DNA of 64,000 bases from Synechococcus sp. ROS8604 (GCF_014279655.1 NZ_CP047946.1:186001-250000); one strand, 5' to 3'. Shown: positions 26,322 through 36,267, counted from the stretch's first letter. Notes: generated by a model from the letters alone, not told the origin. Program-made: numbers and translations.

Positions 26322-27179
26322 ATGACGAATCAAAGTTTTACCGATGAAGTTCAAGAACTCGATGCTCTGATTGCATCACAGCAGTGGGATGAAGCTTTTC
26401 CTCTAGCTCAGGACTTGATGGATAAGATCCCACTCACTCCTGGTGTCTTGGAACGCCTCGCGCAGGTCTTGCGAGGTCAGGAGGATTGGGAGGCTTTGCT
26501 GGATGTGTTGATGCGATCGCGCAATCGCTATCAGCTTTGGCCCCAGGGGAGCGATTTATTAATGGGGCAAGGGATGGTGGAGTTGGGACGATGGAGTGAA
26601 TCCATTCCCTACCTGGAGCTGGCCGTTGCTCAAGATTCCTTGTCTGGGTGGGCGCACCACTTTTTAGGGAAGGCGATGCGTCATACAGGCCATTTGCAGG
26701 ATGCATTAACCCATCAGCAAACGGCGAGTGATCAACTGCCTGAATTCCCCTGGGCTCCGTTTGAAGCTGGCCAGCTTTTGCAGGAGTTAGGTGAATCCAA
26801 ACTGGCGATTTTGGAGATGCAGGAGGCTCGCCAGCGGAGTGGAAAAAGCAATGAGGTAATTGAAGCCGAGTGGCAAAAATTAAAGCCAGTGGTGATTTTG
26901 GAGCAGGTGGATCAGTTGATTGATGCCGGAAAGACCAACGAAGCGTTTTCGGCTTTGCGGCAAGCGATGCTTCAAAATCCAGATCATTCCGCCTTGGATG
27001 AGCGACTGTTGCAGTTGATCAGTGCTGGAAAGACTGATCACGGGCCTGCTGAACAGAGCGGTTTGGATGCTTCTGCTGTCCTTGACCAGGAACTCACCCA
27101 GATCGAAGGCTTGCTCGATCAACTTGAAGCCAAGGCTTCATCAGTAGCTAGCACTGATAATGAGATAACGTTTCTTTGA
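26322..27179 (+). CDS. TPR repeat protein
   Basis: A 285 aa helical protein with several TPR-like units (WDEAFPLAQDLMDKIPLTPGVLERLAQVLRGQEDW in outline, HFLGKAMRHTGHLQDALTHQQ, FEAGQLLQELGESKLAILEMQEA) and a charged C-terminal tail. It forms an operon with the preceding TPR gene. The last ~75 codons, the downstream spacer and the end of the convergent coiled-coil gene reappear as a degenerate copy at 49560-49880, so this end was once duplicated. Confidence 0.75.
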   Translation: MTNQSFTDEVQELDALIASQQWDEAFPLAQDLMDKIPLTPGVLERLAQVLRGQEDWEALLDVLMRSRNRYQLWPQGSDLLMGQGMVELGRWSESIPYLELAVAQDSLSGWAHHFLGKAMRHTGHLQDALTHQQTASDQLPEFPWAPFEAGQLLQELGESKLAILEMQEARQRSGKSNEVIEAEWQKLKPVVILEQVDQLIDAGKTNEAFSALRQAMLQNPDHSALDERLLQLISAGKTDHGPAEQSGLDASAVLDQELTQIEGLLDQLEAKASSVASTDNEITFL

Positions 27180-27244
27180 AAACTTCTTCAAGTATTGCAT
27201 ATGCGTATGGGCCTTTTCTGTTAAATCTAAAGATCGTGAATCAA

Positions 27245-28282
27245 TCAATGAGCTTGATGCAAGCGTTGAAAGCGCCGTAAGGCATTTTGCTGTCTGCGAA
27301 CGATTTGTTTGAGAGCAGGATTATCTTGTGAGGGTGAGGCTTTGAGTTGTTGGATGAGCCGTTGCTTGATCCGTTGCAGTTGTTCAAGCTGCTTTGGTGC
27401 TAAGTGTTGGCTTGTAGCCAGCTTTCGATTTTCAAGAAAGTAATGCTCAAGTTCTTCTTGCACTTGATGAAGCTGTAGCAGGGTGAGCTCAGCTTCTTCT
27501 TGTGCCTCTTTGAACTCGACGTCTCGAGCTTGAAGCTGCTGGCGCACATCTTTTAGCTTATTTAGCTCGTTGTCTCGAGCTTGCAGCTGGTTGCGCACAT
27601 CTTTTAGCTCACTTAACTCGCTGTCTCGAGCTTGAAGCTGCTGGCGCACTTCTTTCAGCTCATTTAGCTCGTTGTCTCGAGCTTGAAGCTGCTGTCGCAC
27701 TTCTTTGAGTTCATTCAGCTCGCTGTCTCGAGCTTGAAGCTGCTGGCGCACATCTTTTAGCTTATTTAGCTCTTTGTCTCGAGCTTGAAGCTGCTGGCGC
27801 ACATCTTTTAGCTTATTTAGCTCTTTGTCTCGAGCTTGCAGCTGGTTGCGCACATCTTTTAGCTCACTTAACTCGCTGTCTCGAGCTTGAAGCTGCTGGC
27901 GCACTTCTTTGAGTTCACTCAGCTCGTTGTCTCGAGCTTGCAGCTGATGGCGCACTTCTTTCAGCTCATTTGGCTCGTTGTTTCGAGCTTGAAGCTGCTG
28001 GTGCACTTCTTTCAGCTCATTTAGCTCGTTGTTTCGAGCTTGAAGCTGCTTCCGTATGTCCCTCAGCTCAATATCACGAGCTTCAAGCTGCTGATGAGGC
28101 TCATCCAGTTCATTGTGTTGGTCGGACAGAGGGGGATCATTTGGCTCAGAGTCTTCTGGGGCTTCTTGTTGCCGATTGAGCCAGCCACCAATAATCAAGG
28201 AGGCAACTACGATCCCAGCCCCAATTGCCCATTGCCAATCGCTTAGTTCAAGCATCGAGCTGTTTCCCCAATCTTTGATCAT
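27245..28282 (-). CDS. Membrane-anchored coiled-coil protein with 17-residue tandem repeats
   Basis: A protein of 345 aa (or 336 from the second ATG, MLELSDWQW). An N-terminal transmembrane helix (AIGAGIVVASLIIGGWL) is followed by an acidic linker. Then come about ten near-perfect units of 17 residues with the pattern QLQARDxELxxLKxVRx, flanked by a shorter 14-residue unit before and a diverged unit after. A further helical tail ends in basic and Gln-rich sequence. The repeats would form one long charged helix or coiled coil. No family name is certain; a structural, tethering or spacer role is possible. It is convergent with the TPR operon. Confidence 0.78.
   Translation of the reverse strand: MIKDWGNSSMLELSDWQWAIGAGIVVASLIIGGWLNRQQEAPEDSEPNDPPLSDQHNELDEPHQQLEARDIELRDIRKQLQARNNELNELKEVHQQLQARNNEPNELKEVRHQLQARDNELSELKEVRQQLQARDSELSELKDVRNQLQARDKELNKLKDVRQQLQARDKELNKLKDVRQQLQARDSELNELKEVRQQLQARDNELNELKEVRQQLQARDSELSELKDVRNQLQARDNELNKLKDVRQQLQARDVEFKEAQEEAELTLLQLHQVQEELEHYFLENRKLATSQHLAPKQLEQLQRIKQRLIQQLKASPSQDNPALKQIVRRQQNALRRFQRLHQAH
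27520..28070 (-). repeat. 51-bp tandem repeats inside the coiled-coil gene
   Basis: About ten copies of a 51-bp unit, each encoding 17 residues in the same frame and each containing the core TCGAGCTTGAAGCTGCTG or its close variant (plus-strand reading). Some neighbouring copies are almost identical and the same pair order recurs, which indicates recent expansion by unequal exchange or slippage. All differences keep the frame. Confidence 0.9.
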
Positions 28283-28690
28283 TGTGAGATCTCCACTGCC
28301 CTCTTTCCAATGCTTTGGCTAAAATTTTCACAAGTGCAGACAACGGTTCAGTTGAATTAGATCAGCTGTGACGATGCTCAAAATCTTCTGAGTAGGCTTT
28401 TCAGGGGTAGTCCTTGAGTACAGGACCTGCTGATCAACCTGATTTGCCTGACTGAAATGGAAGCCCATCAACGTAGAAGTGAGATTCTGATGGGAGAATT
28501 TTAGTTCTGACATTAATGGCATTTGATTTTTGCTAATGATTGTGATCTGCTTCCATTTGCGCGTAGCCAAGGCGTTATGCCAGATTTGTTGTTGAGCCCC
28601 ATCTTGATCTCATAGGATCGATGCAACAGTGTTGATGAGGCAATTGGGGTTGGCTCTGAAATTGGATTGGATGCTGAGAATTGAAATTCT
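28283..28690. other. Intergenic region, no gene recognised
   Basis: About 400 bp between the divergent coiled-coil and TPR-GT2 genes. No convincing ORF. A perfect inverted repeat AGAATT-GA-AATTCT at 28677-28690 sits directly before the GTG start of the next gene and could affect its translation or transcription. Confidence 0.4.
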
Positions 28691-30682
28691 GTGATTGATT
28701 TAAGTAAGCAGCCATGGCAGAAGCTTTATCAAGCTGCTGAATTTGCGTTTCAAGAAGAACGCTGGCTTGCAGCAGATCGTTTGTTAGAGGAAGTCTTAAA
28801 ACAAGAACCTAATCACGCTTCTGCTTTTCATCTGCTTGGCAAGGTTTACTTGAAGCAGCTTCGCTTGGATGCGGCACTAACGGCTCAGCAACGCAGTTGC
28901 GAGCTCGACCCCAGTTTGGGCTGGAATTGGTTTGCCGCAGGTGAGCTCTTGATGGAGCTCAATCGCTACGACGAAGCACTCCTGTCTTTTGAGCAGGCAC
29001 TGGCGATGTTGCCTTCGGAAGAGTGGATTCTTGACCAGATCAAGGCTGCGCGAATTGCGAGGTTCTCTGCTTGTACTGCAGGGGAAGATTTGAAAGAGGG
29101 GATTGGTCCGAAGACCTATCGCTACTGGATTCAGCACCATGAATCGCCCTTACCAACTGCATCAGTGCCTTTGCGGGATGAGTACTGGTGTTTGGATCCT
29201 CAAAATCAACAATTGAAACGCTTGCGGCCAGATTGCAGCAAAGATGAGTTCCTGACGCCTACGGCACCGCTTGGCGATTCGCCTTGGCCAACGGATGGCT
29301 GGTTGATTCTTCTTGGTGATGGAGCACAACTCCGGCCAGGAGCCTTGCAAGGCCTAGAGAGTTGGCTAATTGGTATTCACCAGGAGCAACACTTGTCCGC
29401 TCCCGCGACCTCTTTATGCCCGCTTAAAAATCAGCCTTTGATGCTTCCTGATTTGATTTATTCCGATGAAGATGGTCTGGATGCCTATGGTCAGCGTTGC
29501 GATCCATGGTTCAAGCCGGGTTGGGTGGAGGAGAGTTTCTGGAGCAGCCCTTGGCTTTCGAATTTGAGTGTGTGGCGAATGAGCTGGTTGCGAGACCGGC
29601 AGCTTCCTCTCCCTCCTACGGATTTGAAGGGCCGTTGGTCTTGGCTGCTTAGAGCCTTGGAACTTCACCCGCGGATTTCACACATACCGCTGGTGTTGGT
29701 GCATGGCCAATCCTTTCAACTTGATCCCGAGCCCCTGAAGCAGTCACTTATTCGCCAAGGGGAGGCCATTCAGCAGGTTCGCATGCACCCTTCGCTGCCG
29801 GGATGCTTTTCTTTGCAGTGGCAACTCCCTAAACACTGGAGCTGCTCAATCATTATTCCAACGCGGGATCGCGCCGATTTGCTTGAACGATGCCTGGAAA
29901 CAGTTTGGGCTACGACGGCAAGCGCTCGCTGCAATGGTTGTCAGCTTGAAATCCTGGTGGTTGATAACGGCTCGTGCGAGCCAGAAACGGGATCGTTATT
30001 GAAACGCTGGAAGCAGAGGATTCAAGTTTTGCGGAGTGATGAACCCTTTAATTGGAGCCGTCTGAACAATCAGGCGGCAGCAATCGCCAAAGGTGAGTTG
30101 CTCTTGCTATTGAATAACGATATCGAAGCGATAGAGCCGGGCTGGTTCGAGGCAATGGCGGCTCAGGCGATGCGACCAAGGGTGGGAGCTGTGGGAGCTC
30201 TTTTGCTTTATCCAGATGGAACGATTCAGTACGGTGGTGTTGTTCTGGGACTCAATCATGCTGTTGGTCACGCCTACCGAAATTTGCGTCAAAACCACGC
30301 TGTTCATCACGGTCGCAGCAGGCTTCTCTCAGGCTGGGGTGCGGTTACAGGAGCATGCTTGATGCTAAGAAAGGAGCTTTTGGTGCGTTTGGGCGGTTTG
30401 GATCAAGGTCTCCCAGTTGAATTTAATGATGTGGACTTGTGCTTAAGACTCGTTCTGTTGGGTTACCACTGTGTAATACCACCTGAGGCAGTATTGATAC
30501 ATCATGAATGCCAAAGTCGTAACCCTAAAACGAGCCAAACTGCATTGCCCGGGTTAAATCGTTTTCGCCAACGATGGCATGGGGTATTTGGTTGTCAGGA
30601 TTCTTGTTGGCCTGCTCAAAGTGAAAGGATGTTTGAGGATGGAAGGCCTCTTGGACTGAGTGAAGTTTCCAGCAACAATTAA
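28691..30682 (+). CDS. TPR-GT2 glycosyltransferase
   Basis: A 663 aa protein with a GTG start. Residues ~1-120 are TPR units (AADRLLEEVLKQEPNHASAFHLLGKVYLKQ, FAAGELLMELNRYDEALLSFEQAL). From about 390 a GT2 domain follows: WSCSIIIPTRDRADLLERCLETVW, LEILVVDNGSCEPETGSLL, GELLLLLNNDIEAIEPGWFEAMAAQAMRP and VEFNDVDLCLRL. The middle part (130-390) resembles the inactive first half seen in long rhamnosyl-type glycosyltransferases (LIYSDEDGLDAYGQRCDPWFKPGW). It acts in the cytoplasm on surface glycan synthesis. Downstream starts the AT-rich accessory region. Confidence 0.87.
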   Translation: MIDLSKQPWQKLYQAAEFAFQEERWLAADRLLEEVLKQEPNHASAFHLLGKVYLKQLRLDAALTAQQRSCELDPSLGWNWFAAGELLMELNRYDEALLSFEQALAMLPSEEWILDQIKAARIARFSACTAGEDLKEGIGPKTYRYWIQHHESPLPTASVPLRDEYWCLDPQNQQLKRLRPDCSKDEFLTPTAPLGDSPWPTDGWLILLGDGAQLRPGALQGLESWLIGIHQEQHLSAPATSLCPLKNQPLMLPDLIYSDEDGLDAYGQRCDPWFKPGWVEESFWSSPWLSNLSVWRMSWLRDRQLPLPPTDLKGRWSWLLRALELHPRISHIPLVLVHGQSFQLDPEPLKQSLIRQGEAIQQVRMHPSLPGCFSLQWQLPKHWSCSIIIPTRDRADLLERCLETVWATTASARCNGCQLEILVVDNGSCEPETGSLLKRWKQRIQVLRSDEPFNWSRLNNQAAAIAKGELLLLLNNDIEAIEPGWFEAMAAQAMRPRVGAVGALLLYPDGTIQYGGVVLGLNHAVGHAYRNLRQNHAVHHGRSRLLSGWGAVTGACLMLRKELLVRLGGLDQGLPVEFNDVDLCLRLVLLGYHCVIPPEAVLIHHECQSRNPKTSQTALPGLNRFRQRWHGVFGCQDSCWPAQSERMFEDGRPLGLSEVSSNN

Positions 30683-31430
30683 GATTCTGATATCTAATCC
30701 TCACCGATCGATGTACTATTTAGGCATTTCGCATGCATTGGCAAGCCATAAGTTTGTTTTGCTTAAGCGCGTAATGCTTGTCTGATTGTGTTGTTGAATT
30801 CTTGCTAGAGTTGTTTGTTTTATTGTTGAATCTATATTTTAGCCACGGGATTTATGTGCGTTACTGGTTTGAAATAAATCCCCCCTTGGCTAGACTAGAC
30901 CTTCTCTCTCGCACAGTGAAGTATAGATATGAGCGCATGACTAGGCAAAGAATCGTTGAATTTCATCCTGTTATTCTTGTATTTCCAAAACTCCGTTTGG
31001 TTTGGAATAGTTTTAACTGGTAGAGAGGGGCGAAGGCGAACAGTTTTTGTCAATTACTGCGGAAGAAGCCTTATAATCTTACTCTTTAATGCTATCATAA
31101 CAGCTTTTATGTATAGATATTTTTCAGCCAATAGCTTGATCTTGCCAATTTTTGGATCATTTTGATGTTGTTGCTGATTATCCAACGTTGAGCGTAATTT
31201 TTATCTCAATTAATGCTTCTTTAATAGGCTTGTTGTCCTAATTATGTATGAGATTCCCGTGCAATAACATTAAGATGTTTTGCATGTTGCTTGGTGTAAA
31301 AGCTTCTTGGCCTAATGCGGTTAAGATTTATTCTTTTTATCTTCTTGTTCTTGGGTTAAATTTTGCCTCAGAAATGATTTGGTTGTTCATTTGACATTTT
31401 TTCTTTATGTTTTAACTTGGCTGTAAGTAG
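30683..31430. other. AT-rich intergenic stretch without recognised genes
   Basis: Base composition changes sharply to AT-rich. Two short ORFs (30778-31023, 30956-31165) have no codon pattern or motif that supports them. Probably decayed horizontally acquired DNA. Confidence 0.4.
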
Positions 31431-31565
31431 ATGGTGAGTGATATCTATCCTATCTCAAGCCTTTTAATTCTATTATCGATTCAGCTCACTCTGGCTTTAA
31501 AGTGGTTTGACCTTAATGTCAACGTTGATGAATTGCAGACTGTTGCGGAGTCATTGGCCTTATGA
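31431..31565 (+). CDS. Possible 44-residue membrane peptide
   Basis: A short ORF just upstream of the GT2-GT4 gene encodes MVSDIYPISSLLILLSIQLT and then a charged amphipathic end (NVNVDELQTVAESLAL). It has one predicted membrane helix. There is no homologue I recognise, and chance occurrence is quite possible in AT-rich DNA. Confidence 0.2.
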   Translation: MVSDIYPISSLLILLSIQLTLALKWFDLNVNVDELQTVAESLAL

Positions 31566-31593
31566 TTATTTATACTAAACGTTTAGTTGAACT

Positions 31594-34221
31594 ATGTTTG
31601 TAAAAGTCATACTTGAGAAGAAAATATCCTCTATAGCTGAATTTTTCTTTTTTGACGAGAATAAACTTTCTTTTGTATCCTTAGATGCCTATGATCCTAA
31701 AGAGCATTTAATACTATGCCTTCCTAAGGGCCATAACTCTATTCTACTTAGGGTTCCTGATTCAATAGACAGTTCTTCGCTTTGTAAAAACAGTAGCAGT
31801 ATCTCGTTTATTCGTGATGCCTGTTTAGTTAGTGATGCTTATACATTTCTTGAAATAACAAGATTTATTTGCAACTTGTCTTCTCGTTATGATTCACCCT
31901 TGAATTTGGCTGAATTACGTGATCAAGGATTTGATTCAGTTCAGATTATTTATGAGGTTTATCTGTCATTTTTTAAGTGTCCAGATTCTGAGTTTTTTCT
32001 GAAGCAGCAAACAATTTTTGCGGATATCATTCCTAGATCCAAATCATTTAGCCAGCTTTTCAGTTATCTTGTCTACATAGATAAGCTTTACTCTATTCTA
32101 ACCAAAAAAAATGACGCTTTGGTAGAAGAATGCATTAAAACACTTGTAGTAATTCCTACATATGGCAATCTAAGCTATACATGTGCGTGCCTAGCTTCTA
32201 TATATATAGATTTAGTTGTATCTCTTTGCAACAAGGGTAAAGCTCCTTTGTTGGATATAGTTGTAAATGATGACTGTTACCCTGAGGCAGGCTACCAAGA
32301 CGATTTCTTAAAGTTAAATCGTCTTAACCTTGTTTCTGCAAAGATTAATGCTAATAATGTCGGCTTTCTTTTGAATTGCAATAAAACAGTAGCAGCTAAT
32401 ATAAACAAGTGGCATAAACATATTGCATTGTTAAATAATGATGTCGAAGTTCTGCCTGGCTGGATTAATGGTCTGCTAGATACATTTTCTATTTTTGATA
32501 ATGTAGGTGTTGTCGGTTCACAACAAATTTCATTTCAGGGTAAGATACAAGATGCCGGAGGATTGGTTTGGAGAGATGGATCTGCATGGAATTATGGGAA
32601 GGGATCTACACCTTTAAGCCCTGAATTTGACTTTGCAAGGTCTGTTGACTATATATCTGGAGCATCCGTTGTTATTTTAGCTCATATATGGCAAGAATTA
32701 TCTGGTTTTGATCAACGGTATGTTCCTGCTTACTATGAAGATACTGATTTGTGCTTAGCTGTACAGGCTTTAGGCTATAAGGTTATTTATCAACCGGTTT
32801 CAAGAGTTTTACATGTGGAGGGTGCAAGCTGTGGCTCTGACATAGAAGATGAAAACTCATTAAAACGATTTCAGGCAGTTAATAAAACTAAATTCGTTCA
32901 TAAATGGAATTCTATCCTTAAATACAAAAATGAAAATGCTGATAACGTCGATCAATCATTGCACTCACAAAAGATAAAGTCAGCTTTAGTTATTGAAGAT
33001 CTTCTTTTGTCTCCTGATGAGGATGCAGGGTCCTTGTATATGATGAATAATTGCCTTGCATTACAGGAACTAGGTTATTCCATTTCATATATTCCAGCTG
33101 ATAATTTTTGTTATATGAGAGATTGTTGCATAAATATGGGTTTAAGGGGAATTGAGGTTCTTGCCCATCCTCGAATTAAGCAAATAGATGACCTCCGAAA
33201 TGTTAAGGGAAGTATCCCGTTTGCTTATAAAAGAAATTGGGACATAATAGTTATCTGTAGACCTTGTAGAATCTTCAGCATAAAAAAGTTAAGAGAATTT
33301 TTCCCTTCCTCTAAAATAATATATTATACACATGACCTGCATTATTCTCGTCTTTTGTCTTATGCGCAAAATTCAGCAAGATCTGATCAGAAGAGTAAAT
33401 ATGAACGTGAATCTCAGAATATGAAACAGATAGAAAAGGATATATTTTCCCAGGTTGACCTGGTATTTCATGTGAGTGAAGAGGAACAGAAAGAAGCAAA
33501 TCAATTATGTCCTCATAACTCAGTATATCTCAATCCTGTTGTAGATAGCCCCTCTTCATTTGAGCAAAGTTATAAGGGTGGAAATGATATTGTTTTTGTT
33601 GGCTCATCATCTCATCCCCCAAACTTAGAAGGGATAATGTGGTTTTTAGAGAAAATATGGCCTGATGTTTCTTCCGAGTTTCAGGATTCAAAATTACATA
33701 TTATTGGTAAGTCTCCTTCATCGTCTCTTGTTAATCTAAGTAGCTCGTTTGAATCAGTACTTCTTCATGGATATGTTAAATCTCTCCAGGATGTATTTGG
33801 CAAATGTGTCATAGGGATCGCGCCGTTGCTTTCTGGTGCTGGCGTTAAGGGTAAAGTTTTGTCGTACCTTTCTTATGGTCTAGGTGTTGTTTCGACGTCG
33901 TACGGAGCCCAGGGGTTGCCTAATATACCTGTTGATGTGTTGTCTGTAGCTGACAATAGTGAGTCATTTTCTGAGGCAATTAAGGCTAAGTTATCTGTAT
34001 CACCCACGAGTTTTAAAAAAAATCGTTGCACAGCAAATAATTATATTCAAGACTACTTCAGCGAAGAATCTTTGATCCATAAAATGAAGGAAGGGCTTGA
34101 TTTGCTTGATTGCAGCTATTATAAAGACGTTTTATCTTTTGCCAAATATAGCTCATCTGAGCTAGACGTATCATATAATCAAAAAAATTCACTTGTTTAT
34201 TATAGGGACAACCCTTTCTGA
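31594..34221 (+). CDS. GT2-GT4 bifunctional glycosyltransferase
   Basis: An 875 aa protein with two catalytic modules. Residues ~185-445 are a GT2 domain (LVVIPTYGNLSYTCACLASIY, IALLNNDVEVLPGW, VDYISGASVVILAHIW, YYEDTDLCLAVQALGY). Residues ~465-850 are a GT4 domain (ALVIEDLLLSPDEDAGS, DIVFVGSSSHPPNLEGIMWFLEKIWP, IGIAPLLSGAGVKGKVLSYLSYGLGVVSTSYGAQGL). Two-domain enzymes of this order are common in O-antigen and glycan clusters and add two successive sugars. The N-terminal 180 residues are not recognised. The gene is strongly AT-rich compared with the flanking core and was probably acquired horizontally. Confidence 0.87.
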   Translation: MFVKVILEKKISSIAEFFFFDENKLSFVSLDAYDPKEHLILCLPKGHNSILLRVPDSIDSSSLCKNSSSISFIRDACLVSDAYTFLEITRFICNLSSRYDSPLNLAELRDQGFDSVQIIYEVYLSFFKCPDSEFFLKQQTIFADIIPRSKSFSQLFSYLVYIDKLYSILTKKNDALVEECIKTLVVIPTYGNLSYTCACLASIYIDLVVSLCNKGKAPLLDIVVNDDCYPEAGYQDDFLKLNRLNLVSAKINANNVGFLLNCNKTVAANINKWHKHIALLNNDVEVLPGWINGLLDTFSIFDNVGVVGSQQISFQGKIQDAGGLVWRDGSAWNYGKGSTPLSPEFDFARSVDYISGASVVILAHIWQELSGFDQRYVPAYYEDTDLCLAVQALGYKVIYQPVSRVLHVEGASCGSDIEDENSLKRFQAVNKTKFVHKWNSILKYKNENADNVDQSLHSQKIKSALVIEDLLLSPDEDAGSLYMMNNCLALQELGYSISYIPADNFCYMRDCCINMGLRGIEVLAHPRIKQIDDLRNVKGSIPFAYKRNWDIIVICRPCRIFSIKKLREFFPSSKIIYYTHDLHYSRLLSYAQNSARSDQKSKYERESQNMKQIEKDIFSQVDLVFHVSEEEQKEANQLCPHNSVYLNPVVDSPSSFEQSYKGGNDIVFVGSSSHPPNLEGIMWFLEKIWPDVSSEFQDSKLHIIGKSPSSSLVNLSSSFESVLLHGYVKSLQDVFGKCVIGIAPLLSGAGVKGKVLSYLSYGLGVVSTSYGAQGLPNIPVDVLSVADNSESFSEAIKAKLSVSPTSFKKNRCTANNYIQDYFSEESLIHKMKEGLDLLDCSYYKDVLSFAKYSSSELDVSYNQKNSLVYYRDNPF

Positions 34222-34459
34222 TCAATAAATTTCATTAGTGTATATATATCACTTCTGATTTTTGGCTAAGATTTTTTAGCTCAGTAAAATATCTTTTTTT
34301 ACTTCGTTTGATGCGTGTGGACAAGTGAATACATCCTTTCTAGATTATTTTCAACAATATTTTTTCATTGGTGAAACTTCGTGTTCCTTTGCATTTGCGG
34401 CGCGGTAGCGCCAGAAATGATCAAAATCAATCTTTGAAAGGCACCTTTGCTCTTTTGAA

Positions 34460-35035
34460 ATGAGTCAAAAATATAATACTAATTATGATGATTGGAGTAT
34501 ATTAGATTTTGGTTGTGATGTTGAATTTGTCCAAGCTTTTAAGAAATTAGAAGATGCTCATGGCTTTTGTCATGGCGTAGATGTATTAAAACCAATTATC
34601 AATTTTTTTAAATAATACAGCCCACTCTCGCTATTGTGCTTTTATTGCTTAGATGCTCACAATGAAATTTATTCAACTGGTATTTGCTTAAGGCTAAACC
34701 CTAATTCTGAGATAGGTGTTGGTAGTAATTCTTTTAATATTGGCTTTTTGTTTTCTGTTTTGACTCATGTGAACCCTGATGACGCTTTAAATACTTTGAG
34801 GATTATGCGGCATCATGTAAAAGGATATTTGTTTGCTTGGGCTTTTACTGATCTCGACTCACGGCTGGACTTTGACGATCAAGATCCTACGAGGCCTTTG
34901 CTTAGAGCCTTTTATTGAAAGGATTGTATAGAAGATATCTTTTGTTCGTCTGGATGGCGGGTTAAAGCCAATTCGCAGGGAAGGGTGCCTATTCCAAAAC
35001 AACTTATGTTTTGGAATAATATTTTTCTGCTTTAG
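34460..35035 (+). pseudogene. Class I SAM methyltransferase remnant
   Basis: Two pieces of one former gene. The first (34460-34615) reads WSILDFGCDVEFVQAF and GVDVLKPIINFF, a degraded SAM-binding motif I (LDFGCG) plus motif II. The second (34634-34918, continuing in frame past a TGA to 35035) reads FNIGFLFSVLTHVNPDDALNTLRIMRH and later CSSGWRV. This is the order of type 11/12 methyltransferases. A frame change near 34615 and the TGA at about 34916 break it. Confidence 0.7.
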
Positions 35036-35225
35036 TATTGTATGCTGTCGGATTATTGCATTAATTGTTGAGTTGATTTAGAATTAGCACGTGGGTCAGC
35101 CCTATGCTTTGTATTGTTGGCATTATTGCTGACTATAAAATCAGAAAATGTCAATTTAAGGATTGTCTTTGTTTTCTTGGCTTCGACTTGCTTAGTCCGC
35201 TTTCGTTGTGTTTAATCCCTGAATT

Positions 35226-35913
35226 GGCATTCTCATTGCTCAGCGCCATGGGAATCGTGGCTTTAAGGGGCAGCTGAATCTGAATTTCCTCGGAGCTGCC
35301 GGCCTAAGCTTCGCAGCCTTCCTTGTTCATGGCATGACCATGCGCTTGGAAGGCGAGGCCAACGACTACGTGGGCAAGGGCATGAACAGTGGTCGCATCA
35401 CCCTGGTGCCCTCTGACGGTTCTGCCTCCCCAGAAGATCAGGTGATCCTTGGCAACATCTGTCTTTATGGTGCAACCCGGGGGTGAGCTGTTTGCTTATG
35501 GCCGGGCAGGCGAGCGCTTTGGCGTTCGCAACAGCGGAGCCCGCACCGTGGTTGAGGGGGCAGGTGACCACTGCTGTGAGTTCATGACTGGGGGTATGGT
35601 TGTTGTCCTCGGCAGCACTGGCCGCAACATCGGTGCTGGCATGACTGGGGGTGTGGCCTTCCTTCTGGATCAGGAGGGGCGTATCGCGCCTCGGGTGAAT
35701 CCGGAGATTGTTGAGGTCTGCGCCATCACCACCGATGAGCAGGAGTCACTGCTGAAGGGGCTGCTGGAACAGCACGTGGCGCTCACGGGAAGCGAGAAGG
35801 CTGCTGCTCTCCTGGCCGATTGGTCTGTGGCGAAGAGTCGCTTCAAGCTGTTGGTCCCCCCCAGTGAGCGGGAGGCGATGGGATTGGCCGACAAGCAGGC
35901 AGTGGTGGCCTAG
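35226..35913 (+). pseudogene. Glutamate synthase (gltB/glsF) 3'-end fragment, frameshifted
   Basis: The reading [38 protein letters not shown], then after a frame change [60 protein letters not shown] and a C-terminal ending LLVPPSEREAMGLADKQAVVA matches the C-terminal GXGXG beta-helix domain of ferredoxin/NADH glutamate synthase. Only about the last 220 of some 1500 residues remain. A frameshift near 35484 (GATRG then stop) inactivates even this. It is GC-rich unlike the DNA on both sides, and it keeps its usual small neighbour (YciI-like) downstream. Confidence 0.88.
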
Positions 35914-35928
35914 CGCCGTTGACTGCCC

Positions 35929-36267
35929 GTGGCTTGGTTCGTCAAACACGAAACCTTTACGGCTGAAATGGCCGCCTTATCTGTTGAGCAGCGGCGGTCT
36001 CATCTAGATGCCCATCGTCAATGGGTACAACAGGAAAAAGATAAGGGTCGAACAATCCACAGTGGATTTTTAGTGGATGAAAATAGGCTCCCAGGTGGAG
36101 GTGGCTTGCTTGTTTTTGTGGCTAACAACTTCCAGGAAGCTCTGAATTGGGTTCAAACTGATCCAATGATTAGACATGGTTTAGTCGACTGGTCGATCAG
36201 CGAATGGATCGTTGATTGCGAGGAAACCTTTATTACGAGGTCGACGGATTTTAATAGGTGTAATTAA
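35929..36267 (+). CDS. YciI-like domain protein
   Basis: A 112 aa protein with a GTG start. AWFVKHETFTAEMAALSVEQR, HLDAHRQWVQQEKDKGRTIHSGFLVDENRLPGGGGLLVFVA and ALNWVQTDPMIRHGLVDWSISEW follow the dimeric alpha-beta fold of the YCII-related family. The His in the DAHRQW helix is the residue usually conserved. Function unknown. It appears to have been carried along with the gltB 3' fragment immediately upstream, with a 15 bp gap. Its last codons and codon use are degenerating, so it may be a relic. Confidence 0.65.
   Translation: MAWFVKHETFTAEMAALSVEQRRSHLDAHRQWVQQEKDKGRTIHSGFLVDENRLPGGGGLLVFVANNFQEALNWVQTDPMIRHGLVDWSISEWIVDCEETFITRSTDFNRCN

Noticed and set aside
27520-28070. CRISPR-like regular repeats
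   Set aside because: The 51-bp units are contiguous, without spacers, and stay in one reading frame of a coiled-coil protein.
30778-31165. Two short plus-strand ORFs in the AT-rich gap
   Set aside because: No start context, motif or codon pattern; such ORFs are expected by chance in AT-rich DNA.
34390-34415. GGCGC-GGTA-GCGCC inverted repeat
   Set aside because: No T-run and no gene ending nearby; too short to call a terminator or attachment site.
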